Positions 1 through 4,886 of a stretch of DNA of 7,058 nucleotides are shown in pieces. The stretch covers positions 1 to 7,058 of the forward strand of contig CAZSGI010000035.1 in the NCBI GenBank assembly GCA_964606465.1, in the 5' to 3' direction. The notes beneath the pieces were generated by a model. That model was not told where the DNA came from, searched no databases, and saw only the letters and a program-made list of their open reading frames with translations. This DNA comes from CG10-46-32 sp964606465 (GTDB taxonomy: Bacteria; Patescibacteriota; Patescibacteriia; UBA2169). Position 1 is the stretch's first letter. The number at the start of each line of letters is the position of its first letter. Both the position numbers and the translations under genes were made by a program.

Positions 1-210
1 GTAGTACGCCAGCACCATGGCTGCCGCAGTCATCGTGCAACCATCGGTTTCGATGGTCAAAGGACCGCCGCCGAGGGAATTGTTCTTCCAGCGGGAATCA
101 TACTGGCTGAAGAACGGCACATCAAGCAGGACGCTCGTCTGGGCAGCAAGACTCGTTGCGATCATGCTGCTCACGAGGCAAAACGCGAATAACAACTTTT
201 TGCACCGCAT
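1..210 (-). CDS. Secreted C39-like (peptidase_C39_2 type) protein, N-terminal part
   Basis: This gene reads leftward and leaves the window after 70 codons. The first 24 residues are a classical signal peptide (MRCKKLLFAFCLVSSMIATS, then LAAQ). They are followed by VPFFSQYD at about residues 31-38, LGGGP at 46-50 and GCTMTAAAMVLAYY at 57-70. This order (VPffsQ, then a GCxxTxxAMvL block) is the hallmark of the C39-like papain-fold family, so C58 is the presumed catalytic Cys; the His and Asp/Asn would lie outside the window. The ATG at 210 is preceded by GGAGG (221-217) at 6-base spacing, one of only two clear Shine-Dalgarno sites here. The ATG at 223 is out of frame. It probably acts outside the membrane on peptides or cell wall, but the activity is inferred. 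It is the last visible member of the minus-strand secreted cluster, about 120 bases after the stop of the 331-981 gene. Confidence 0.8.
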   Translation of the reverse strand, partial: MRCKKLLFAFCLVSSMIATSLAAQTSVLLDVPFFSQYDSRWKNNSLGGGPLTIETDGCTMTAAAMVLAYY

Positions 211-330
211 GGTGCGCCTCCATGGGTTGGAATGGTAAAGGACGTTTTTACTTCAGAAAGCGCTATGCTTTCCACAAATATCACTAGATCAAGTTAATGA
301 TATTTATGAATTCACAGTGCTTTACTCGTA

Positions 331-981
331 TTACCGTTCTTCAAAGCTTGTAATAATTTTATCAATTATTTTTTTATACTCCTCATCGGTTTTTGTGTCC
401 CCCATGGCATACGCTTCTACTTCATAGTAGCCATTATCAACTAGATAGCGAGCAACAAGTCTCAATGTGTGTACTTGGTTTTTCATCGAAATCCAACCAA
501 TAAAATTATTATTGGAGTAGGTTCTTGCATTTTGTTGATTTTGAACTCCATCCATTTTTATTTCCGACCATAATTTACCAGACCATCTATCGGTAGTGGC
601 GATATGTTGTGGCACAAACCCAAAAGATATATTTATACCATCGTCAAAAGCGCCGGTATTTTTATATGTTATGCCACACAATCCCTTTATGATTTGACCA
701 TTATTGTAGTCTTTCGACTCACGGCACGTCCATCCTTTTGGGTATTTATAGGAAAAAGTAGGACTGGTGTATGTTTGCCACTCGCTCGTATCAACCCCGC
801 CATTCTGTGCTCCATCGTCAGCCACGGCACTTCCTGAATTGTTAACCGCCTGCCCACTTTCATTCTCAGCAGCAGGAGGGGGAATCTCCGGCGTTGGGCG
901 TTGGGCATACCAAACACCCCCGGTAACCAGGATGAGCGCGAGGATGATGATTAAAATGGTTGATTTGTGCCGTAAAAACAT
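331..981 (-). CDS. Membrane-anchored protein with PsbP-like C-terminal domain
   Basis: A 216-residue protein. Residues 8-25 form one hydrophobic helix after a short basic N-terminus (MFLRHK), so it is anchored with the C-terminus outside. A flexible Pro/Ala/Asn/Gly/Asp-rich linker covers about 26-66. The globular part, 67-216, starts with WQTYTSPTFSYKYPKGWTC, a pattern typical of PsbP-like beta-domain proteins, where (Y/F)x(S)xxFxYxYPxxW opens the fold, and ends in a helix with IIDKIITSFEE. Cys86 and Cys102 could form a disulfide. Function is unknown; PsbP-like is a fold-level guess. The anchor-linker is shared with the 2275-2751 protein. No Shine-Dalgarno site is visible upstream (A/T-rich leader), but a strong promoter lies at 1038-1010. 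It is AT-richer than neighbouring genes. Confidence 0.8.
   Translation of the reverse strand: MFLRHKSTILIIILALILVTGGVWYAQRPTPEIPPPAAENESGQAVNNSGSAVADDGAQNGGVDTSEWQTYTSPTFSYKYPKGWTCRESKDYNNGQIIKGLCGITYKNTGAFDDGINISFGFVPQHIATTDRWSGKLWSEIKMDGVQNQQNARTYSNNNFIGWISMKNQVHTLRLVARYLVDNGYYEVEAYAMGDTKTDEEYKKIIDKIITSFEER
785..923 (-). repeat. Linker duplication, copy A
   Basis: This 139-bp segment matches 2567-2699 with few differences and a 6-base indel. It encodes GGVWYAQRPTPEIPP plus the acidic Ala/Asn/Gly linker up to GVDTSE. The last 45 bp or so, from the GGGGGAATCTCC side to CACCCCCGG, differ at only two positions, including synonymous sites, so the copies are related at DNA level. Confidence 0.85.
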
Positions 982-1009
982 AGGATTTTTTGAAAAAGAT
1001 TAACGCGTT

Positions 1010-1038
1010 ACTATAGTATCATAGTTTGTAAAAGTCAA
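1010..1038 (-). promoter_or_regulatory. Sigma70-type promoter for the 331-981 gene
   Basis: On the minus strand TTGACT (1038-1033) is followed after 17 bases by TATAGT (1015-1010). The predicted transcription start is near 1003, giving a leader of about 22 bases. The -35 box overlaps the TGA stop (1037-1035) of the upstream CHAP-like gene. A perfect palindrome TAACGCGTTA (1001-1010) abuts the -10 box and could be an operator, though it is short. Confidence 0.7.
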
Positions 1039-1070
1039 ACACTGCGCCCCAGTTGGTAGCGGTACCCGGG
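1019..1070 (-). other. Possible frameshifted 3' end of the CHAP-like gene
   Basis: The annotated frame ends PTEPGYRYQLGRSV with stop at 1037-1035. If one base of the CCC/GGG runs at 1065-1070 is skipped, the protein would instead end PTEPGTATNWGAVFDFYKL, with stop TGA at 1021-1019. The alternative tail has alternating hydrophobic and aromatic residues typical of a closing beta strand. A sequencing error, a real mutation or a slip site are all possible. Confidence 0.35.
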
Positions 1071-2135
1071 TTCAGTCGGCATGATGACGAGCGACACGTT
1101 GGTGAGCGGGATGACGGGGTCTGGTTCAGGCTCGTTGATGGCGTAGGTGTCGTCTGCGCCACTACCGGCGATGGCAATGGCGAGGCTGGAGCTCGTGTAC
1201 CGGGCAATCACGTTCTGGCTGTAGTCCTTGAGCGCGAGCACCTTGTTCTGGTCGTCCCAGTAGGCAATGGCGCGGTCAAAGCGCTGGTACACTTGGCCGA
1301 CGCCGCTTTGCGACAACTGCTCGTTGCCCAAAGGCATGCCTGTGTTGTGGAGCATGAACAGCCAGTAGAACCCTTCCTTGACCACATAGGCGCGCGAGCC
1401 GTCTCCGGCGAGGATGAGCAGGGCACGCTCGTGCGTGAGGCCTGCGTTCCTGATGCGCACGTCCTGCACCACGAGGCGGTCGTTGCTCTTGACCCACTCG
1501 TGCACGTACGTGCCGCCTCCGTTGTCAAACGGCGTGATGTCCGCCAGTGTGATGCGGTAGGCGGCAGCGATCTCCGATGCCATGTCCGCGAACTTCTGGT
1601 TGATGGCGCCGTTGGGCAGCTGGCCGATGGCAGCGCCATCCACCCGTCCGAGGCGGTAGAATACAGGAGTCAGGGTATACACTGCCGTAGAGTTGTCTGT
1701 GGCCCATTTGAGAGGGTTGAAACTGTGCCTGCTGACATCTTCGCAGTTGTTCGAGCACCAGTTTGAACCCACAAACTCGAATGTGCCGTCGATACTCCTA
1801 CTCAAGACGATGGCTGTGTGATAACCAGGCAAGAATTGGTTCTCATCAGCGGTGGGGGAATATATTTGCATTATGTCTCCTCTGATGACTTCTCCCGGAT
1901 TGACCACTTCACCAACGTCGAGGTAGGCCTGTCGGTATCCCGGTCCAATATCGGTTCCGAGCTCATTCAGCACTTGCCTCAAAAACGCCTTGCACTGTCC
2001 GCCTTTTTCACCGACGTGCTGAAGAGCGGTTGAAGCAATCTGTTCATTTGTCTGTGCAAACGAACTTACGCTCAGCAATCCTAGGAACACGAAGTGTATT
2101 CCTGGATTGACGATAGAGCGAATTACCACGTTCAT
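1035..2135 (-). CDS. Secreted CHAP/NlpC-P60-like cysteine peptidase-like protein with LGFP-like C-terminal region
   Basis: A 366-residue protein. Start chosen at the ATG at 2135, because AAAGGAG (2150-2144) sits 8 bases upstream and a signal peptide follows directly (hydrophobic 12-27, ending SSFAQ). An upstream TTG at 2174 would put 13 residues before the signal peptide. Residues 30-160 look like a CHAP/NlpC fold: Cys48 in GGQCKAFLRQVL, GDIMQIYSP at 86-94, His106 in GYHTAIVLS and Asn125 in FVGSNW fit a Cys-His-Asn triad. C127 and C131 may form a disulfide. Residues about 264-312 (TGMPLGNEQL, QRFDRAIAYW) resemble an LGFP-type repeat, a module often found on cell-wall proteins. Likely a cell-wall or peptide hydrolase outside the membrane; this is inferred from motifs. 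The last nine residues (YRYQLGRSV) look unnatural and may result from a frameshift near 1065-1070. Confidence 0.75.
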   Translation of the reverse strand: MNVVIRSIVNPGIHFVFLGLLSVSSFAQTNEQIASTALQHVGEKGGQCKAFLRQVLNELGTDIGPGYRQAYLDVGEVVNPGEVIRGDIMQIYSPTADENQFLPGYHTAIVLSRSIDGTFEFVGSNWCSNNCEDVSRHSFNPLKWATDNSTAVYTLTPVFYRLGRVDGAAIGQLPNGAINQKFADMASEIAAAYRITLADITPFDNGGGTYVHEWVKSNDRLVVQDVRIRNAGLTHERALLILAGDGSRAYVVKEGFYWLFMLHNTGMPLGNEQLSQSGVGQVYQRFDRAIAYWDDQNKVLALKDYSQNVIARYTSSSLAIAIAGSGADDTYAINEPEPDPVIPLTNVSLVIMPTEPGYRYQLGRSV

Positions 2136-2274
2136 CCTCTTCACTCCTTTTGTGAGATGTGTTATGTGCGGCAAGACGACTACTTGAGGTTTCTAAGCCA
2201 ACAATTTCTAACACCCCCTTTCGTTGTTGGGTTACGGTGAATTGTAAAGAGCTGAGTTTTGTCTGATGCCCTTT

Positions 2275-2751
2275 TTATCTTTTATGTGTTTTTTTGTTAA
2301 TATCATCCCAGCATTCTGGTATTGATGTTTTTGAAAAACTAAAACTTTCCACCAGTTCGCAAGAGAATACATCCTGTGTCTGTTGCGTCAGTTCCCATCT
2401 GTCATTCGTCCGTTCCGCAATAAAATTAAATCCAGTTGGCATATCAGTAAAACTTCCTTTGCCATAAATTGCATTGTTCACAATTTCTATAATTTCAATT
2501 TTAGTTCTCTGGTCAAAAAGTTCATTTTTTAATTCATTCTGTAGTTGTTCTAGATTTTTATGATCACTCGTATCAACCACGCCATCCTGTGCTCCGCCAT
2601 CAGCCACGGAATCCCCTGAATTGTCAACCGCTTGCGCTCCGTTGTCAGTAGAAGGGGGAATCTCCGGCGTTGGACGCTGGGCATACCAAACACCCCCGGC
2701 AATAACAGCCAGAATAACGACTAAGAGCGGGATTTTGGTTGCTTGGTTCAT
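2275..2751 (-). CDS. Small membrane-anchored protein of unknown function
   Basis: A 158-residue protein. Residues 8-24 form a single transmembrane helix; 25-62 are the Pro-rich then acidic linker shared with the 331-981 protein. The remaining 95 residues begin with a charged helix (LEQLQNELKNELFDQRTKIEIIEI, about 67-90) and continue with FNFIAERTNDRWELTQQTQDVFSCELVESF and IPECWDDI. The two cysteines, C131 and C147, could pair outside the membrane. I do not recognise this domain; the WxxxxQxxxxxxC...P..C layout suggests a small secreted beta domain. It begins with ATG at 2751 and no Shine-Dalgarno site. AT-rich boxes lie upstream (TATAGT at 2778-2773, GATAAT at 2763-2758), but neither has a convincing -35. 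A and T content is higher than in the surrounding genes. Confidence 0.75.
   Translation of the reverse strand: MNQATKIPLLVVILAVIAGGVWYAQRPTPEIPPSTDNGAQAVDNSGDSVADGGAQDGVVDTSDHKNLEQLQNELKNELFDQRTKIEIIEIVNNAIYGKGSFTDMPTGFNFIAERTNDRWELTQQTQDVFSCELVESFSFSKTSIPECWDDINKKTHKR
2567..2699 (-). repeat. Linker duplication, copy B
   Basis: This is the partner of 785-923, in the same orientation and about 1.78 kb away, with the CHAP-like gene between them. It encodes GVWYAQRPTPEIPP and the following acidic linker to VVDTSD. Similarity fades in the transmembrane helix on one side and stops at the start of the unrelated C-terminal domain on the other. Confidence 0.85.
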
Positions 2752-2826
2752 AGGCGTATTATCAATACTACTACTATATATGACGTTTTATCTGGAAAAA
2801 GGTTACTTTTTGGCTAACCTCCTACG

Positions 2827-2853
2827 AAAAACGACCCTAAAGCAGGGTCGTTT
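2827..2853 (-). terminator. Rho-independent terminator of the small minus-strand unit
   Basis: Perfect 10-bp stem: AAACGACCCT (2829-2838) and AGGGTCGTTT (2844-2853) with a 5-base loop. On the minus strand the stem is followed by a run of T (2831-2827, partly in the stem); the plus-strand side has only TTTCT. It therefore stops minus-strand transcription, directly after the 32-codon ORF that ends at 2854. Confidence 0.8.
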
Positions 2854-2952
2854 CTATACGGTCAAACCGCCAGAAGCAAGGCATATAAACAACCCCGGAT
2901 CATCATCTGGAATACGGTACGCACGAAAAGTTGTCTGCCAAGTGTTTTTCAT
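2854..2952 (-). CDS. Hypothetical leaderless small protein, 32 residues (or small RNA)
   Basis: The ORF reads MKNTWQTTFRAYRIPDDDPG then LFICLASGGLTV and ends with TAG (2856-2854), directly against the terminator stem. The frame is open further upstream to an ATG at 3087, and another ATG lies at 2964. I chose 2952 because the promoter at 2990-2963 would start transcription about four bases before it, while the ATG at 2964 lies inside the -10 box. Codons are ordinary (CGT for Arg, GAT repeats) and there is no Shine-Dalgarno site. I do not recognise the peptide and see no signal sequence. The same 130-base transcript could fold (CGGT-TTG-ACCG near its end, plus weaker GGCA/TGCC and ACAAC/GTTGT pairings), so a non-coding RNA is a real alternative. 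Confidence 0.45.
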   Translation of the reverse strand: MKNTWQTTFRAYRIPDDDPGLFICLASGGLTV

Positions 2953-2962
2953 ATCAAACTGC

Positions 2963-2990
2963 ATTGTAGCACGTTTTTCTATTGCGTCAA
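2963..2990 (-). promoter_or_regulatory. Extended -10 promoter for the small minus-strand unit
   Basis: TTGACG (2990-2985), 16 bases, then TACAAT (2968-2963), preceded by TGC, which matches the extended -10 pattern TGn. The predicted start falls near 2956, four bases before the ATG at 2952. It is divergent to the efp promoter. Confidence 0.65.
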
Positions 2991-3009
2991 TAGTGGGTGG
3001 GATTCCGGG

Positions 3010-3039
3010 CGCAAAAAGGTACCTGACGCCTTTTTTGCG
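3010..3039. promoter_or_regulatory. Dyad between divergent promoters (operator or weak bidirectional terminator)
   Basis: CGCAAAAAGG (3010-3019) is mirrored by CCTTTTTTGCG (3029-3039), a 10-bp stem with one bulged T and a 9-base loop. It ends two bases before the efp -35 box and lies about 20 bases upstream of the -35 box of the opposing promoter. A- and T-tracts on both sides of a short GC core would also fit a weak bidirectional terminator or UP-like element. Confidence 0.4.
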
Positions 3040-3041
3040 GT

Positions 3042-3071
3042 TTGACGTGCGCATCACGCATCTGGTATCAT
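3042..3071 (+). promoter_or_regulatory. efp promoter, leaderless
   Basis: TTGACG (3042-3047), 18 bases, TATCAT (3066-3071), then six bases to the ATG at 3078. The usual seven-base step from the -10 box puts the transcription start on the A of the start codon. Confidence 0.6.
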
Positions 3072-3077
3072 CATTCC

Positions 3078-3647
3078 ATGATTTCATTGGGAAGCATCAA
3101 GCGGGGCATGGCCATTGTGCACAATGGCGAGCCGTTTATCGTGACTGACGCGGCACACTCAAAGCAGGGCCGGGCCGGAGCCGTGCTGCGCGCAAAGCTC
3201 AAGAACCTCAAAACAGGCAGTGTCATAGAAACCACGTTCCAGGGGAACGACAAGGTAGAGCCCGCGGACTTGGGCTACAAACGCGTGCAGTTTTTGTATG
3301 CGGATGAAACCGGCGCGCACTTCATGGACCAGTCCTACGAGCAATTCAGCTTATCGCGCGGCGTTGTGGAAGAGAGCCTCGGGTTTCTCAAAGAAGGCCA
3401 GGAGATTGACATCATGATGTGGGAGCGCAACCCCGTAAACCTCAAGCTGCCTCCAAAAGTGGACCTCAAGGTTACGGAAGCGCCGCCCGCCGTAAAGGGG
3501 GACACCGCGAACAATCCGGGAAAAACCGTGACTCTGGAAACCGGAATCACGGTCCAGGCGCCCATGTTCGTGAAAGCCGGGGATGTGGTGCGCGTGAATA
3601 CGGAGACCGGCGCATACACGGAGCGCGTTACCGGGGGTGATTCTTGA
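3078..3647 (+). CDS. efp: Translation elongation factor P
   Basis: EF-P (189 residues, normal length) binds the ribosome between the P and E sites and relieves stalling at proline runs. Domain I (1-64) includes KRGMAIVHNGEPFIV and KLKNLKTGSVIETTFQGNDKVEPA; domain II (about 65-128) includes QFLYADETGAHFMD; domain III (about 148-185) has TLETGITVQAPMFVKAGDVVRVNTETGAYTERV, the usual signature. The modification loop reads HSKQGRAGA instead of the common H-V-K-P-G-K-G-G-A: the tip residue is Arg32 and the preceding Pro is Gln. Arg at this site is rhamnosylated by EarP in Pseudomonas and Neisseria, but here the loop context differs and no partner gene is visible. The ATG at 3078 matches family length; an upstream TTG at 3042 is only the -35 box. 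No Shine-Dalgarno site; probably leaderless. Confidence 0.97.
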   Translation: MISLGSIKRGMAIVHNGEPFIVTDAAHSKQGRAGAVLRAKLKNLKTGSVIETTFQGNDKVEPADLGYKRVQFLYADETGAHFMDQSYEQFSLSRGVVEESLGFLKEGQEIDIMMWERNPVNLKLPPKVDLKVTEAPPAVKGDTANNPGKTVTLETGITVQAPMFVKAGDVVRVNTETGAYTERVTGGDS

Positions 3648-3672
3648 GCTTGCGCGTCCCGTGTAGTATACT
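3644..3672 (+). promoter_or_regulatory. Promoter for the RskA-like/Gmad2 pair, leaderless
   Basis: TTGAGC (3644-3649, overlapping the efp stop codon), 17 bases, TATACT (3667-3672), six bases, ATG at 3679. The predicted transcription start is the A of the ATG. The gene can therefore be transcribed independently of efp. Confidence 0.6.
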
Positions 3673-3678
3673 GAAACC

Positions 3679-4305
3679 ATGTACTACAACACGCGTCGGG
3701 GCTACCTGAACATCATCCTGCTCGTTATTATCCTGCTCGCGCTCTTGGTGCTCGTTGCCTGGCTCGCCTATCAGGCGGGCGGCAATGCGGCGGAAGGCAG
3801 GCTCTCGGACCTCTCCGCGCCGCAGGTGGTGCGGGGCGGCGTTGCGGTGAACTTGACCACGATTTCGCTCGCGCAGAACGCCAAGTTGGAGCGGACGAGC
3901 GGCATTGCGAACGTGGGCCGCGAGTCGGGCGTGGTCTCCGTTGACGTGATTCTCGCCCCCGGCGTTTCGCTGCCAGAGAGGAGCACGCTCCAAGCGTGGC
4001 TGGTTGACGCGGGGAAACTCGGGGGGTTGGGAACGACTTCGGTGAGCGATGAGGATCAGAAGTACGGCACTCCGTTCGCGAACGTTGATTTCAGCAGTCG
4101 CGTGGACGACGCGCCGTACGCGCTCGCGCTGGGGGCGCTCGCGTGGGAGGCGAGCCGCGAGAGCTGGTACCTGTTTTACGAAGGCAGCCTCTCGCTCGCG
4201 CCCTATGACGCGGTCATGGTGACCCTGGAGTCGGACGGAGCGAGCACGAGCTACGACCCGCGTCCCGGGACTCCGATACTCATCGGCGCTATCGGAGCGC
4301 AATAG
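3679..4305 (+). CDS. Membrane-anchored protein with RskA-like C-terminal domain
   Basis: A 208-residue protein. Residues 10-32 form a strong transmembrane helix after the short basic N-terminus (MYYNTRRGYL), with the rest predicted outside. Residues about 85-205 resemble the C-terminal domain of anti-sigma-K factor RskA: LQAWLVDAGKLGGLG (104-118), SWYLFYEGS (162-170), YDAVMVTLESD (176-186) and PGTPILIG (196-203), matching the family pattern LxAWLVD...YDxVxVTLE...PxGPxxLxG. The cytoplasmic sigma-binding zinc-finger region of true anti-sigma factors is absent, so a regulatory role should not be assumed. It has its own promoter and is followed after 7 bases by the Gmad2 lipoprotein gene, probably as one transcript. 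Confidence 0.75.
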   Translation: MYYNTRRGYLNIILLVIILLALLVLVAWLAYQAGGNAAEGRLSDLSAPQVVRGGVAVNLTTISLAQNAKLERTSGIANVGRESGVVSVDVILAPGVSLPERSTLQAWLVDAGKLGGLGTTSVSDEDQKYGTPFANVDFSSRVDDAPYALALGALAWEASRESWYLFYEGSLSLAPYDAVMVTLESDGASTSYDPRPGTPILIGAIGAQ

Positions 4306-4312
4306 CAGAAGT

Positions 4313-4786
4313 ATGCGAAGACGAATAACCATCGCCGTACTCGCCCCGCTCGTTTTTCTCGGGGCCGGATGCACGGACACCGCTCAAAACACCACGATAC
4401 GGTCCGAACCGGGTTCCGGGAGCGACCGGATTCCGATTTCTGATCCTGCGGCGGGCGGCTACTCCATACGCCTCACCAGTCCGCAGGAAGGTCAGGTGCT
4501 TAAATCGCCGTTCTTGGTGGGGGGCGAGGCCAACGTTGCCGGGGACGTGGTGTACGTACGCGTAAAAAACCCGGCAGGAGACGTGGTCATCAGCGAGCAG
4601 ACGCGCGTGCCCGGCGGCGGCGGTCCGTTCGGCGTATTCATCTCGTTCGTGTTCCAGGCAACGCTCTCCGGCACCGTGGAGGTGTACGGCATTGACCCGG
4701 CAAGCGGAGCGGAAGTCGCGCTGCAGTCGGTGAGCGTGAATTTTGACACGTCAGGGTCGTACAGCGCCCAAACGCCCACGCAATAA
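4313..4786 (+). CDS. Gmad2 immunoglobulin-like domain lipoprotein
   Basis: A 157-residue protein. The N-terminus MRRRITIAVLAPLVFLGAGC is a type II signal peptide with lipobox LGAG-Cys20, so the mature protein is lipid-anchored outside the membrane. Residues 21-48 are a Ser/Gly/Asp-rich linker. Residues about 50-145 form a Gmad2 domain: IRLTSPQEGQVLKSPFLVGGEA (opening strands), GGPFGVFISFVF in the middle, and GTVEVYGIDPASGAEVALQSVSVNF at the end. The domain was first noted in spore germination proteins but is common as a stand-alone domain elsewhere; its ligand is unknown. The start ATG lies 7 bases after the stop of the RskA-like gene with only a weak AGAAG before it, which suggests translational coupling. 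Confidence 0.88.
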   Translation: MRRRITIAVLAPLVFLGAGCTDTAQNTTIRSEPGSGSDRIPISDPAAGGYSIRLTSPQEGQVLKSPFLVGGEANVAGDVVYVRVKNPAGDVVISEQTRVPGGGGPFGVFISFVFQATLSGTVEVYGIDPASGAEVALQSVSVNFDTSGSYSAQTPTQ

Positions 4787-4797
4787 AGGCTTCGCCT
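4787..4797 (+). other. Small UUC-loop hairpin after the Gmad2 gene
   Basis: AGGC-TTC-GCCT begins directly after the TAA stop (4784-4786). It has a 4-bp stem and no T-run after it, so it is not a terminator by itself; together with the large palindrome downstream it may protect the transcript end. Confidence 0.3.
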
Positions 4798-4810
4798 GTG
4801 TTCGCTCCTC

Positions 4811-4850
4811 GGCTCGGAAGTGGAAAAGTATACTTTTCCACTTCCGAGCC
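4811..4850. repeat. Perfect 40-bp palindrome without spacer
   Basis: The left arm GGCTCGGAAGTGGAAAAGTA (4811-4830) is followed directly by its exact reverse complement (4831-4850). As RNA it would form an 18-bp stem with a four-base loop. It lies 24 bases after the Gmad2 stop and 36 before the next start. No T-run follows (TTACGTCG), so a classical rho-independent terminator is not clear; transcript end-protection, termination by stem strength, a dimeric protein site or a dispersed palindromic repeat are possible. Confidence 0.9.
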
Positions 4851-4886
4851 TTACGTCGCTAATAGATTTACCAGTAAGCCATTGCT

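Noticed and set aside
256..272. Hairpin GAAAGC-GCTAT-GCTTTC between the C39-like and PsbP-like genes
   Set aside because: A 6-bp stem without a T-run in a short AT-rich gap can occur by chance.
1053..1766. 237-codon open frame on the plus strand
   Set aside because: It lies antisense to the CHAP-like gene, has no recognisable domain, and its His/Val/Arg-rich composition is typical of a shadow frame.
2136..2174. TTG-started extension of the CHAP-like protein by 13 residues
   Set aside because: It reads through a good Shine-Dalgarno site and would place charged residues before the signal peptide.
2198..2230. Inverted repeat CCAACAA...TTGTTGG between the CHAP-like gene and the 2275-2751 gene
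   Set aside because: Seven pairs with a 19-base loop and no T-run is too weak to call a terminator or operator. No clear promoter was found for the CHAP-like gene either.
2758..2778. Promoter for the 2275-2751 gene (GATAAT or TATAGT)
   Set aside because: Both -10-like boxes lack an acceptable -35 at 16-18 bases, so no promoter is annotated, although GATAAT would give a leaderless start.
3042..3077. TTG-started N-terminal extension of EF-P by 12 residues
   Set aside because: The TTG is the -35 box of the efp promoter, and the ATG at 3078 gives the normal EF-P N-terminus.
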